Shown here: one piece after another, positions 15,331 to 23,423 of the stretch
Layout: each line of letters opens with the position of its first letter
Numbering within the stretch: the first letter of the stretch is position 1
NCBI RefSeq assembly: GCF_943912325.1
Contig: NZ_CALTTX010000015.1
Location: 1-44,459, forward strand
Source: an uncultured Microbacterium sp.
GTDB taxonomy: Bacteria > Actinomycetota > Actinomycetes > Actinomycetales > Microbacteriaceae
DNA length: 44,459 bases
Direction of reading: 5' to 3'
Notes under the pieces: model-generated
What the model saw: only the letters and a program-made list of their open reading frames with translations
The model's database searches: none
What the model was told of the DNA's origin: nothing
Program-made: the position numbers and the translations under genes

Positions 15331-16275
15331 GTGCTCGGGGCCTCGCCATATGACGTGCTCGGCGTCGCGCCGGGGGCGAGCGACGACGAGCTCCGCCGCG
15401 CGTATCGGGTGCGTTTGCGCGAGACGCACCCCGACACGGGAGGCGATGCGGCCGCGTTCGTGCGCGTGCAGCGGGCATGGATGCTCGTCGGCACGGCCGA
15501 GGCGCGCGCGGCCTACGACCGGGGTGCGCGTCTGCCCGAGGCATCCACTCCCGATTTCGCACAGCCCGCGGGCGGCTGGCGTCCGCCCGCGCGAGACGAC
15601 GACACGCGGCCCCGCGCCCGCAGCCACGGCCAGCCGGGCGGCCGCAACCGCGAGCGCTACCTGGGCCTGATCCGTGAGTGGGCGGGCCGCGGCGCCGACC
15701 TCGGCGACCCGTACGATCCGCTGCTCGTGCGCTCGGCGCCCCGCGAGATCCGCCACTTGCTCGCCGACGCGCTCGCCGAAGAGGCGACGGCGCGGATCGT
15801 CGCCGACCTCGGCATAGGGTACACCGTGTGGCACGACGTCGCGCCGGTGCGAGCCGACCGCGATCCCGGCAAGATCGACCACGTCGTGCTCGGCCCTTCG
15901 GGCCTTTACGCGATCGCATCGGAAGACGCGGGCGGACCGGTGAAACTGCGGCGCACCGACCTCGTGCCCGAGCGTCGCGGCGCGGATGCCGGCGAAATCG
16001 ATCCCGACACGCTGCCCCAGCTCGTCGGGCGTGCCCGGACGCTTGGCCGCGCCTTCGGTGTGCGCTTCTCGGGGGTCGTCGTGGTGTTGCCCGACGACGA
16101 CGTGCCCGCGGCGATCGCCGAGGTGGGGCGCATCAAGGGGTTGCCCGCTGCGGTCGTCGGGCGCTCGGCGCTGCAGACCGTGCTGCGGCGCGGGCTCGAC
16201 GGCGCGCGCGATATCGGCGGAACCGAGGCGTTCGAGGTGCGCACGCGCCTGCAGCAGGGCGTGCGTTTCGTCTGA
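15331..16275 (+). CDS. J-domain protein with NERD-like C-terminal domain
   Basis: 314 aa. Residues 5-65 are a short DnaJ J-domain: SPYDVLGVAPGASDDELRRA, then the HPD triad in THPDTGGD and VQRAWMLVGTAEARAAYDRG. Residues 75-110 are a Pro/Arg-rich linker. Residues 115-240 resemble a NERD (nuclease-related) domain, with DPGKIDHVVLGPSGLYAIAS as its core. The C-terminal part (VVVLPDDDVPAAIAEV, LPAAVVGRSALQTVLRRGL) is alpha/beta. A J-domain would recruit DnaK; the NERD part suggests nucleic-acid contact, but the full catalytic residues are not obvious. Start GTG at 15331 gives a protein beginning directly at the J-domain; a longer ATG start at 15259 lies inside the inverted repeat. Confidence 0.82.
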   Translation: MLGASPYDVLGVAPGASDDELRRAYRVRLRETHPDTGGDAAAFVRVQRAWMLVGTAEARAAYDRGARLPEASTPDFAQPAGGWRPPARDDDTRPRARSHGQPGGRNRERYLGLIREWAGRGADLGDPYDPLLVRSAPREIRHLLADALAEEATARIVADLGIGYTVWHDVAPVRADRDPGKIDHVVLGPSGLYAIASEDAGGPVKLRRTDLVPERRGADAGEIDPDTLPQLVGRARTLGRAFGVRFSGVVVVLPDDDVPAAIAEVGRIKGLPAAVVGRSALQTVLRRGLDGARDIGGTEAFEVRTRLQQGVRFV

Positions 16276-16308
16276 GCCGCCGCCGTCGGCCGGTGCGTGG
16301 TTTCCGGC

Positions 16309-17916
16309 TCAGCGCCAGGCGGTGATCCCGAGCAGCTCGAACGGATGCGTCAGGCGCCACCACGCCGACGGCCCCGGAACGGCTCGCGTGAGGGCGGTGT
16401 CGACCTGTGCTTCATCGAGCGCACCCGTGACGGTGTAGGTGCCGGCCGAGGCATCCTTCGTCCGATCCTCGGGCAGGCTCAGCGACGGTGTCGTCGAGGC
16501 CGACGCGCCGTTCCAGAGCGTCACGCGTGCGTCGGAGGTCGTGATGACGTCGGACGCGGCTCCCCACGCCGTCGAGACGTGGCCCACGATCGTGCCCGCG
16601 GGAACCGCGATCGTCGGGGTGAGCTCTTTCGCGACCGAGTCGAGCAGCGTGCGGGCGCTCGACCAGCGCGCCGCGTCGCTCGGCTGCCCGAGCACGCTCG
16701 CGTAGACGCGCACCGTCGTGCTGCCCGCAGTGACGTCGCGCGCGACGAGCAGGTTGTAGACGCCGTCGAGCGTGCCGGTCTTGATGCCGACGACGCCCTC
16801 GTCGCCGAGCAGTTCGTTGGTGTTCTGCACCGAACCCGCCGTCGGCAGGTCGATCTGCTTTTTGCCGACGATCTCGGCGATGACGGGGTTCGCCATGGCC
16901 TTCGCTCCGAGCGCCGTGAGGGCTTCGGGGTTTGCCGTATTGGTGCGACCGAACCCGGTGTTGTCGGTCACCGTGATGCCCGAGATTCCCTGTGCGTCGA
17001 GCCACGCGCGCGCGGCCTTGAGATACGCGGCCTCCGAGGTGAACACCGAGCCGACAAGCTTGTCGGCATAGTTGCCCGCCGAACCGACGAGCATGCCCTC
17101 GAGCAGCTGGTACTCGGTGAAGGTGTCGCCCGCGGCGAACGGCAGCGTCGACTCGCCCGCCGCCTTCGACGCGACGTACGCCTGGCGATCGGCCTGCGTG
17201 ATCGTGTAGCTCTCGCCCTGCTCGCCCGCCGCGATCGGCTTCGCCTCGAGCACGACGAGCGCCGTCAGCACCTTCGCGATGCTCGCCATGCGAAGTGCGT
17301 CGGTGCCGCTCGAGATCGTGCCCGCGCCGGTGATCGAGATGGATGCCTCGCCCGCGGCCGGCCACGCCGGCGACGACGCGACCGCAGTCGAGGTCGGCAC
17401 GCCGACCGACTCGAGGTGCGGCTGCACCGCCGTGAGGGGCCACAGCAGGGCTGCCGAGACGTAGGCGATGACGGCCGCGAGCGTGACCGCGACCGGCGTG
17501 ATGACGTCGGCGATGCTCGGGCGCCGCGCGGGCCAGCGCGTGACGAGCGGCGCCAGCGCGGGCTGTGGTGCCGCCACGGGGCCGAGCGCACGGCGTTCGA
17601 GGCTCGCCGGATCGACCCATTCGAGAGCGGCGCGCGGAGCGGGCGGCGGGGTGGATGCCTCGGCGAGAAGCAGCGACACCGCGTCGAGGTCGATGGGGTC
17701 GGCGGGGTCGACGGGGTCGGCGTCCGAAGCTGCCTCGGGGGCACCCGAGGCGCGGAGGCGCTTGCGCGTGAGGGGCGCGGCCTCGCTCGGGGCCTCAGCC
17801 GGGGGAGTCGTCGCGTCATCGGTCGGCGCCGGAGCCGAGGCATCCGTCGCCGAACTCACATCGCTCTGCTCGAGCGAACCGTCCGCGTCGGGCGTGCGCG
17901 GGCCACGGGAAGACAT
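16309..17916 (-). CDS. D-alanyl-D-alanine carboxypeptidase (S11 family), membrane-anchored
   Basis: Trims the terminal D-Ala from peptidoglycan pentapeptides outside the membrane. All three penicillin-binding motifs are present: SIAK (Ser212, Lys215), SAGN (279-282, where SGN is usual) and KTG (379-381). A single membrane helix is at about 139-162. The preceding 138 residues are cytoplasmic, acidic and Pro/Ala-rich (DPVDPADPIDL), an unusual N-terminal extension; classical members have a cleaved signal peptide and a C-terminal anchor. Total length is 535 aa. The ATG at 17916 is preceded by a leaderless-type hexamer. Confidence 0.92.
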   Translation of the reverse strand: MSSRGPRTPDADGSLEQSDVSSATDASAPAPTDDATTPPAEAPSEAAPLTRKRLRASGAPEAASDADPVDPADPIDLDAVSLLLAEASTPPPAPRAALEWVDPASLERRALGPVAAPQPALAPLVTRWPARRPSIADVITPVAVTLAAVIAYVSAALLWPLTAVQPHLESVGVPTSTAVASSPAWPAAGEASISITGAGTISSGTDALRMASIAKVLTALVVLEAKPIAAGEQGESYTITQADRQAYVASKAAGESTLPFAAGDTFTEYQLLEGMLVGSAGNYADKLVGSVFTSEAAYLKAARAWLDAQGISGITVTDNTGFGRTNTANPEALTALGAKAMANPVIAEIVGKKQIDLPTAGSVQNTNELLGDEGVVGIKTGTLDGVYNLLVARDVTAGSTTVRVYASVLGQPSDAARWSSARTLLDSVAKELTPTIAVPAGTIVGHVSTAWGAASDVITTSDARVTLWNGASASTTPSLSLPEDRTKDASAGTYTVTGALDEAQVDTALTRAVPGPSAWWRLTHPFELLGITAWR

Positions 17917-17922
17917 GCGCCT

Positions 17923-17928
17923 AACCTA
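17923..17928 (-). promoter_or_regulatory. Candidate -10 (TAGGTT), leaderless carboxypeptidase promoter
   Basis: On the minus strand TAGGTT is followed by AGGCGC and the ATG at 17916. It lies about where the -35 of the plus-strand riboswitch promoter (17945-17950) should be, so the two divergent promoters may compete. Confidence 0.55.
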
Positions 17929-17944
17929 ACGTCCGCGCGAGCCC

Positions 17945-17950
17945 TATACT
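17945..17950 (+). promoter_or_regulatory. -10 box (TATACT) of the riboswitch transcript
   Basis: TATACT sits about 12-15 bases before the first conserved riboswitch bases, a fitting distance for transcription to begin near 17957. No clear -35 is seen. Confidence 0.65.
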
Positions 17951-17961
17951 CGCAACGAACA

Positions 17962-18050
17962 CCACGGGAGTCCGGTGAGCCGGGCTGAGAGGAAGCGATC
18001 CACGCTTCGACCGTCGAACCTGATCCGGATCATGCCGGCGCAGGGAGGAA
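17962..18050 (+). ncRNA. TPP riboswitch (THI element)
   Basis: The conserved core is complete: CTGAGA at 17985-17990 in the pyrimidine-sensing arm, ACCTGATCCGGATCATGCC at 18018-18036 and GCGCAGGGA at 18038-18046. The variable P3 arm lies between (17991-18017). The 3' part runs directly into the ribosome-binding site GGAGGAAGGA of the next gene, with the ATG at 18060 and no room for a terminator. Control is therefore most likely at translation: bound thiamine pyrophosphate would hide the ribosome-binding site and switch off the transporter operon. Confidence 0.95.
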
Positions 18051-18059
18051 GGAATAATC

Positions 18060-18704
18060 ATGCACGCTGTTGCGTCTGCATCCATCACATCCGCTCCGGG
18101 CCGCTTTCGCTGGCGCGTCGTCGATATCGTCGTGGCCTCGGTCATCGGTGTCGCGGCGGGGGTGATCTTCTGGCTCTGGGGCCAGGGGTGGACCCCGTTC
18201 AGCACGGCGCTGTCGTTCTTGCCGGGCCTCGAGGGCCTGCTTTCGGGCGGCTGGCTGTTCGCCGGCGTGCTCGGTGGCCTCGTGATCCGCAAGCCCGGAG
18301 CCGCGCTCTACACCGAGATCGTCGCCGCCGTCGTGTCGATGGCCGTCGGCACGCAGTGGGGCTTTCTGACGTTCGTATGGGGCGTCGTCGAGGGTCTTGG
18401 CGCGGAACTCGGGTTCGCACTGCTCTTCTATGCGAACTGGCGCCTGCTCGGAGCGCTCGTCTCGGGCGCGCTCGCAGGGCTGTCGGTCGCGATCCTCGAC
18501 ACGAATTTCTCGTCGGTCGCGGCGTACGAGTTCGGGCCGCGCGCGATCTACTTCGTCTCGGCGATCGTGTCGGGAATCGTCATCGCGGGGCTGGTGTCGT
18601 GGCTCATCGTGCAGGCGCTCGCCGCAACAGGAGCGCTCGACCGGTTCGCCGCGGGGCGCGAAGCGCGGGCACGTGACGTCGTGGACGACCCCGACGCCGC
18701 GTGA
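18060..18704 (+). CDS. ykoE: ECF transporter substrate-binding component, YkoE family
   Basis: Membrane S-component that binds thiamine or its hydroxymethylpyrimidine precursor. 214 aa with about six helices. The YkoE marks are VIRKPGAALYTEIVAAVVS and VVEGLGAELGFALLF. It sits directly behind a TPP riboswitch and is followed by a double ATPase and an EcfT-like gene with overlapping starts and stops, as in the Bacillus ykoEDC operon. The soluble thiamine/HMP-binding protein YkoF of Bacillus is not encoded here. Substrate is inferred from riboswitch and family; it has not been shown for this protein. Confidence 0.9.
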   Translation: MHAVASASITSAPGRFRWRVVDIVVASVIGVAAGVIFWLWGQGWTPFSTALSFLPGLEGLLSGGWLFAGVLGGLVIRKPGAALYTEIVAAVVSMAVGTQWGFLTFVWGVVEGLGAELGFALLFYANWRLLGALVSGALAGLSVAILDTNFSSVAAYEFGPRAIYFVSAIVSGIVIAGLVSWLIVQALAATGALDRFAAGREARARDVVDDPDAA

Positions 18705-20230
18705 CCGCGGGCGCGCGGGTCGAGGCGCGCGGCTGGGGCTGGCGCCACGCGGGGCGGCGGCGACCCGCCGTGCGCGCGCTCGACCTCGACATCGCCCCGG
18801 GCGAGCGCGTGCTGTTGCTCGGCGCGAGCGGGGCGGGCAAGTCCACTTTGTTGCGCGCGCTCGCGGGCGTGCTCGGCGACCCTGCGCCTGCGGGCGATGC
18901 CGACGGGGGCGACGGCGAAGAGTCCGGCACGCTCCGAGTCGACGGCATCCCGCCCGCCCGCGCGCGCGGCCGCGCCGGGCTCGTGCTGCAAGACCCCGAC
19001 GCGCAAGTGATCCTCGCCCGCGTGGGAGATGATGCGGCATTCGGATGCGAGAACCTCGGCATCCCCCGAGACGAGATCTGGCAACGGGTCGATCGCGCGC
19101 TCGACGAGGTCGGCCTCGGCGCGCTCGGGCGCGAACACCCGACCGCGGCGCTCTCGGGCGGGCAGAAGCAACGCCTCGCTTTGGCCGGGGCGCTCGCGAT
19201 GCGCCCCGGATTGCTGCTGCTCGACGAGCCGACCGCCAACCTCGACCCCGCGGGCGCCGTCGAGGTGCGCGATGCCGTCGTCGCGGCGGTTGAGCGCGCG
19301 GGCGCGACCCTCGTCGTCGTCGAGCACCGCGTCGAGCTGTGGGCCGAGCACGTCGATCGCGTCGTCGTGCTCGACGCGCCGGGAATCGACCCCGACGGCG
19401 GCGGGCTGCTCGCCGACGGCGACCCGGCGAGCGTGTTCGCACGCCACGGCGAGGCGCTCTCGGTGGCGGGCGTGTGGGTTCCCGGCATCCCCGTCACGAT
19501 CCCGCCGCGGCGCTTCGTGAGCGAGAATCCCGAACTGCTCTCGGTCCACGATGTCGCGGTGGGACGACGCGAGTTCGGCGAACGGATGCCTCGTGTCGCC
19601 GCCTCGGGAATCGATCTCGCGCTCCACGCGGGCCGTACTTTGGCAATCACGGGCCCGAACGGTGCGGGCAAGTCGACGCTCGCCGCGACCCTCGCGGGGC
19701 TGCGGCCGGCGGTCGCGGGGCGGGTCGAAGCATCCACTCTGCTGATCGATGCCGGGGCGCGGCCCGCGCGCGGAAGCGACCCCGCGCGCTGGCGCTCGCG
19801 CGAACTGCTCACGCGTGTCGGCATGGTGTTTCAGGATCCCGAGCACCAGCTGCTGACGGCGCGCGTGCGCGACGAGCTCGAGGTCGGGCCTCGCTCGCTC
19901 GGTCTCGACGACGACGAGATCGCCGCCCGCGTCGAACCCCTGCTCGACCGGCTGCGGCTGCGAAACCTGCAGCGCGTCAACCCGTTCACGCTGTCAGGCG
20001 GCGAGAAGCGCCGGCTCACGGTTGCCGCGGCGCTCGCGACGAGGCCGCGCGTGCTCATTCTCGACGAGCCGACGTTCGGTCAGGATGCGCGAACGTGGCG
20101 CGAGCTCGCCGCGCTGATCGACGAGGTGCGCGCCGATGGCGCAGCGGTCGCGTTCGTGTCGCACGACCCCGCGCTCGTGCGGGCGCTCGCTGACGACCAG
20201 CTCGTCATCAGTCCGGCGGTGCACGCATGA
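18701..20230 (+). CDS. ykoD: ECF transporter ATPase with two fused ABC domains, YkoD family
   Basis: 509 aa with two complete ATPase domains. Domain 1: Walker A GASGAGKS at 41-48, signature LSGGQKQR near 150, Walker B LLLLDEPTANLD near 171. Domain 2: Walker A GPNGAGKS near 318, signature LSGGEKRR near 431, Walker B VLILDEPTFGQD near 452. It would act as an internal EcfA-EcfA' pair energising YkoE/YkoC. The GTG start overlaps ykoE by four bases and the end overlaps ykoC by four. The loop after Walker A of domain 1 holds an acidic insert (DGGDGEE). Confidence 0.92.
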   Translation: MTAGARVEARGWGWRHAGRRRPAVRALDLDIAPGERVLLLGASGAGKSTLLRALAGVLGDPAPAGDADGGDGEESGTLRVDGIPPARARGRAGLVLQDPDAQVILARVGDDAAFGCENLGIPRDEIWQRVDRALDEVGLGALGREHPTAALSGGQKQRLALAGALAMRPGLLLLDEPTANLDPAGAVEVRDAVVAAVERAGATLVVVEHRVELWAEHVDRVVVLDAPGIDPDGGGLLADGDPASVFARHGEALSVAGVWVPGIPVTIPPRRFVSENPELLSVHDVAVGRREFGERMPRVAASGIDLALHAGRTLAITGPNGAGKSTLAATLAGLRPAVAGRVEASTLLIDAGARPARGSDPARWRSRELLTRVGMVFQDPEHQLLTARVRDELEVGPRSLGLDDDEIAARVEPLLDRLRLRNLQRVNPFTLSGGEKRRLTVAAALATRPRVLILDEPTFGQDARTWRELAALIDEVRADGAAVAFVSHDPALVRALADDQLVISPAVHA

Positions 20231-21012
20231 GCCTGTTCACGATCGATGTCGCCCGAAGCCCGCTCGGTCGCATCAATCCCGTCGCGAAGCTCGCCGCGAC
20301 CCTCGTTGTCTCGGTCACGCTGCTGCTCTCGATCGACCCGGTATCGGCGGGGGTCTCCCTCGCGGCGACGCTCGTGCTGTTGCCCTTTGCGCGCCTGCCG
20401 TGGCGGCAGGTGTGGCTGCGGGTCTGGCCGATCGCTCTCGCCGCCGTCATCGCCTCGCTCGCGACCGTGCTGTATGGCCGGGTCTCGGGCGAGGTGTTCT
20501 GGCAGTGGGGGCTCGTGCGGATCAGCGAAGGCTCGATCGACCTGTCACTCGCGATCCTGCTGCGCGTGCTCGCGATCGCCGTGCCCTCAGTGCTGCTGTT
20601 CGCGACGACCGACCCCACCGATCTCGCCGACGGGCTCGCGCAAGTGCTGCGGCTGCCCGCGCGCTTCGTGCTCGGCGGGCTCGCGGGCCTGCGGCTCGTG
20701 GGGCTCATGGTCGATGATTGGCGCGAGCTCGGCCAGGCGCGGCGCGCTCGCGGCGTCGCGGATTCGGGCCGGGTGCGTCGCTTCGCGGGTCAGGCGTTCG
20801 CGCTGTTCGTGCTCGCGATCCGCCGCGGCACGAAGCTCGCGACCGCGATGGAGGCGCGCGGGTTCGGAGCGCCCGGAGCGCGCACGTGGGCGCGGCCGTC
20901 GCTCTTGCGGCCGCGCGATGGGGTGCTCGTGCTGATCGCGGCCGTCGTAGCTGCGGCATCCGTCATCGCCGCTCTTGCCGCCGGCGCATGGACGTTCATC
21001 TTCACGCTGTGA
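20227..21012 (+). CDS. ykoC: ECF transporter transmembrane (EcfT-like) component, YkoC family
   Basis: 261 aa energy-coupling membrane subunit linking the YkoD ATPase to YkoE. About five hydrophobic helices. The two Ala-Arg-Gly coupling motifs of EcfT proteins are visible in RRARGVADSG and AMEARGFGAPG. It begins NPVAKLAATLVVSVTLLLS after a short cytosolic start, as EcfT proteins do. It overlaps ykoD (ATGA) and ends the riboswitch operon; the next gene is convergent after 29 bp. Confidence 0.9.
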   Translation: MSLFTIDVARSPLGRINPVAKLAATLVVSVTLLLSIDPVSAGVSLAATLVLLPFARLPWRQVWLRVWPIALAAVIASLATVLYGRVSGEVFWQWGLVRISEGSIDLSLAILLRVLAIAVPSVLLFATTDPTDLADGLAQVLRLPARFVLGGLAGLRLVGLMVDDWRELGQARRARGVADSGRVRRFAGQAFALFVLAIRRGTKLATAMEARGFGAPGARTWARPSLLRPRDGVLVLIAAVVAAASVIAALAAGAWTFIFTL

Positions 21013-21041
21013 CGCCAGGCGGGCGCCTCGGTGCACCCGGC

Positions 21042-21938
21042 TCAGTCCATGCGGGTCGCGCGCCCCGTCACGGTGATACCGCCCGCAGCCGGGATCGTCA
21101 CGTCGAGCCGACTCGGGCGCCCGACGTGCGCGCCCTGGCGGATCGTGACGCGCGGGTGCTGCTCGGCGTAACCGATCTCGCGCAAGTACGCGCCGGTCGC
21201 GGCGGCTGCCGAACCGGTCGCGGGGTCTTCGGTGATCGCGCCGACGGGAAAGAGGTTGCGCGCGGCGAACAGCCCCGACTCGAGCTCGTGCTGCACCGTC
21301 ACGGTGCCCGCCCAGCCGTGCTCGGTCATGAGCGCGGCGACGGGCGCGGGGTCGAAGGTGAAGGCGTCGAACGTGCGTTGATCGGCAAGAGTGATGATCG
21401 GATGCCAGTTGCCCGCGAACGCCTCGCGCGCGGGCAGCCGCGGGTCGAGGTCGGTTTCGGTGAGGCCGAGCAGCTCGAGAAGCGTCGCGAGCACCTCGGG
21501 CGACAGCTCGCGCACGGTCGGTTCGACGCTCGTCATCGCGATCTCGATCTCGCCGTCGGGAGTGGACGTCGACGCGACACCCACATCGCCCGCGCGCGTT
21601 TCGAACACCATCGCGCCCGCGCCGTCGTGTTCGGCGAGCACGGCCGCGGTCGCGACAGTCGCGTGCCCGCAGAACGGCACCTCGGCGCCCGGCGAGAAGT
21701 AGCGCACGGCGTAGCGCCGCGGCTGCTCGCCAGCAGCGCCGGGCTCGCCCACGACGAACGCGGTCTCAGAGAACCCGACCTCGCGCGCGATCCGCAGCAT
21801 CGCGGCATCGTCGAGCCCCGAGGCGTCGAGCACGACGCCCGCGGGGTTTCCGCCGTCGGCGGTCTCGGCGAACGCGGTCATGCGGATCACACCGCGGATC
21901 GCACCGTCGGCGTCGACCTCGCGCTCTGCTGTACTCAT
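21042..21938 (-). CDS. PhzF-family epimerase/isomerase-like protein
   Basis: 298 aa of the PhzF (phenazine biosynthesis-like) fold. The N-terminal half carries FAETADGGNPAGVVLDA, FSETAFVV, VRYFSPGAEVPFCGHATVA (conserved glycine-rich motif with Cys-Gly-His) and the C-terminal half FPVGAITEDPATGSAAAA. Members isomerise or epimerise small substrates, including diaminopimelate-like ones; substrate here is unknown. ATG at 21938 was chosen because the PhzF domain starts shortly after it. Its upstream 21 bp are nearly the same as those of the neighbouring broken phosphotransferase gene. Confidence 0.9.
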   Translation of the reverse strand: MSTAEREVDADGAIRGVIRMTAFAETADGGNPAGVVLDASGLDDAAMLRIAREVGFSETAFVVGEPGAAGEQPRRYAVRYFSPGAEVPFCGHATVATAAVLAEHDGAGAMVFETRAGDVGVASTSTPDGEIEIAMTSVEPTVRELSPEVLATLLELLGLTETDLDPRLPAREAFAGNWHPIITLADQRTFDAFTFDPAPVAALMTEHGWAGTVTVQHELESGLFAARNLFPVGAITEDPATGSAAAATGAYLREIGYAEQHPRVTIRQGAHVGRPSRLDVTIPAAGGITVTGRATRMD

Positions 21939-21944
21939 GCCCTC

Positions 21945-21950
21945 AGCTTG
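21945..21950 (-). promoter_or_regulatory. Candidate -10 (CAAGCT), leaderless PhzF-gene promoter
   Basis: CAAGCT, six bases (GAGGGC), then ATG at 21938. The GAGGG could alternatively be a closely spaced ribosome-binding site, so leadered translation is not excluded. Confidence 0.4.
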
Positions 21951-21976
21951 CCGCACGCCTACGACACGTGGCCCCG

Positions 21977-22532
21977 TCACGTCGCGTTCCACAGGTCGCG
22001 GTAGTAGGCGAGGCGCTCGCGGTCGGGCTCGACGCCGTACGCCTCGATGAGCAGGTCCTCGTAGCCCGGGCCGTAGTTCCACTCGGTGCTCATCGCCGCG
22101 ACCGCGATATCGGCCCAGCGGTCGGCGACGCCGAGGGCGCCGAGGTCGACGTGCGCGATCGGCGATCCGTCGGCCGCGAGCAGCGTGTTGGGGCAGCACG
22201 CGTCGCCGTGGCAGACGACGGCGCGGTCGATCGGCGGCGGGTCGGCGAGAGCAGCAGGCACGTGGATGCCTCGGCGCGAGGCATCCACGATCCGTTCCGC
22301 AACCGACCACGAGAACGGGCATGCCTTGACCGGGAGTGCGTCGTGCAGAGCGCGGAGTCCCGCGCCGACCGCGCGCACGGCGACCTCGGGGCGAGCGATC
22401 CACGCGGGGTCGACGGCCGAGGCGCCCTCGATCGCCGCCGACGCCGTTGACCCAGACCGCCGTGAGGTCGGCCCCCGCGGCGAGCGCGCGCACGACGGCG
22501 GGCGCGGGGACAGGCTCGCTCGGGATCGACAT
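21977..22532 (-). pseudogene. Aminoglycoside 3'-phosphotransferase-like gene, internally deleted and frameshifted
   Basis: The start at 22532 reads MSIPSEPVPAPAVV and AVWVNGVGG, the N-terminus of APH(3')-like kinases, for about 32 codons. The homology then continues in another frame with SAVDPAWIARPEVAVRAVG, LRALHDALP, the catalytic loop CHGDACCPNTLL and the DLGALGVADRWADIA segment, ending at 21977. The join is near 22430-22440. Intact relatives have about 260 residues; the missing 60-80 residues are those of the ATP-binding N-lobe with the essential Lys. Deletion plus frame change make function very unlikely. Confidence 0.85.
22261..22289. repeat. Perfect 12-bp inverted repeat (GGATGCC-type hairpin)
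   Basis: CGTGGATGCCTC, loop GGCGC, GAGGCATCCACG. It lies inside the broken phosphotransferase gene. It is the longest of the paired GGATGC/GCATCC hairpins I found in the window. Confidence 0.85.
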
Positions 22533-22538
22533 ACCCTC

Positions 22539-22544
22539 AGCCTG
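22539..22544 (-). promoter_or_regulatory. Candidate -10 (CAGGCT) of the broken phosphotransferase gene
   Basis: CAGGCT, six bases (GAGGGT), then ATG at 22532. Part of a 21-bp block repeated before the PhzF gene. Confidence 0.4.
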
Positions 22545-22624
22545 CCGCACACCGGCGACAGCGGGTCCGCCAGCATCCACTCTGAAACTCAGTCCCGCGC
22601 TCGCTGACACGGCGTGTCGCGGAG

Positions 22625-22630
22625 TAGGCT
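22625..22630 (+). promoter_or_regulatory. Candidate -10 (TAGGCT) for the SDR/hydratase operon
   Basis: TAGGCT would start transcription near 22637, giving a 22-base leader that contains the ribosome-binding site GAAGGAG (22647-22653) ahead of the ATG at 22659. Confidence 0.5.
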
Positions 22631-22658
22631 GGCGTCACCGACGTACGAAGGAGTGCAC

Positions 22659-23423
22659 ATGGATATCAGCGGTTCCGCCGCCCTCGTTACGGGCGGCGCT
22701 TCAGGTCTCGGACTCGCCACCGCGCGGGCCCTGGCCGCCAAGGGCGCGCACGTCACGATCATCGACCTGCCGACGTCGAAGGGCGTCGACGTCGCGCACG
22801 AGCTCGGCGGGCAATTCGCTCCCGCCGATGTCACCGATCCCACGGCGGTCGCCGAAGCGGTTGCGCTCGCGGGGGCCCAGCATCCGCTCCGCGTCGTGAT
22901 CAACTGCGCCGGCATCGCGACCCCCAACAAGGTGCTCGACCGCGAGGGCAACGTCGTGCCGCTCGAGCACTTCGAGCGCGTGATCCGCGTCAACCTCATC
23001 GGCACCTACAACGTCATCTCGCAGGCGTCGGCGGTCATCGCCAAGACCGACCCCGAGCCCGTCTCGGGCGCGCGCGGCGTCATCATCAACACCGCCTCGG
23101 TCGCGGCGTTCGACGGGCAGATCGGCCAGCCCGCGTACTCGGCGTCGAAGGGCGGCGTGCACGCCATGACGCTGCCGATCGCTCGCGAGCTCGCGCGCTA
23201 CGGCATCCGCATCGCCACGATCGCTCCCGGAATCATGGAGACCCCGATGATGGCGGGCCTGCCCGAAGCGGCCCAGGCCTCGCTCGCGCAGCAGATCCCG
23301 TTCCCCTCGCGCCTCGGTCGCCCCGACGAATACGCGCAGCTCGCCCTCGCGATCATCGACAGCGACTACCTCAACGGCGAGACGATCCGCCTCGACGGCG
23401 CGATCCGGATGGCGCCGAAATGA
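22659..23423 (+). CDS. SDR-family 3-hydroxyacyl-CoA dehydrogenase-like (HSD10 type)
   Basis: NAD-dependent short-chain dehydrogenase of 254 aa. Cofactor motif TGGASGLG at 10-17, the INCAG motif, and the catalytic triad in NTASVAAFDGQIGQPAYSAS followed by Lys. The pattern GQIGQPAYSASKGG and METPMMAGLPE match type II 3-hydroxyacyl-CoA dehydrogenases (HSD17B10-like), which act on short or branched 3-hydroxyacyl-CoAs. The stop overlaps the enoyl-CoA hydratase start (ATGA), supporting a shared CoA-ester pathway. GAAGGAG before the ATG fixes the start. Confidence 0.9.
   Translation: MDISGSAALVTGGASGLGLATARALAAKGAHVTIIDLPTSKGVDVAHELGGQFAPADVTDPTAVAEAVALAGAQHPLRVVINCAGIATPNKVLDREGNVVPLEHFERVIRVNLIGTYNVISQASAVIAKTDPEPVSGARGVIINTASVAAFDGQIGQPAYSASKGGVHAMTLPIARELARYGIRIATIAPGIMETPMMAGLPEAAQASLAQQIPFPSRLGRPDEYAQLALAIIDSDYLNGETIRLDGAIRMAPK

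Noticed and set aside
14503..15882. 459-codon minus-strand open frame over the membrane protein and the J-domain gene
   Set aside because: Arg/His-rich, low-complexity translation; it crosses the inverted repeat and competes with a protein holding an HPD J-domain.
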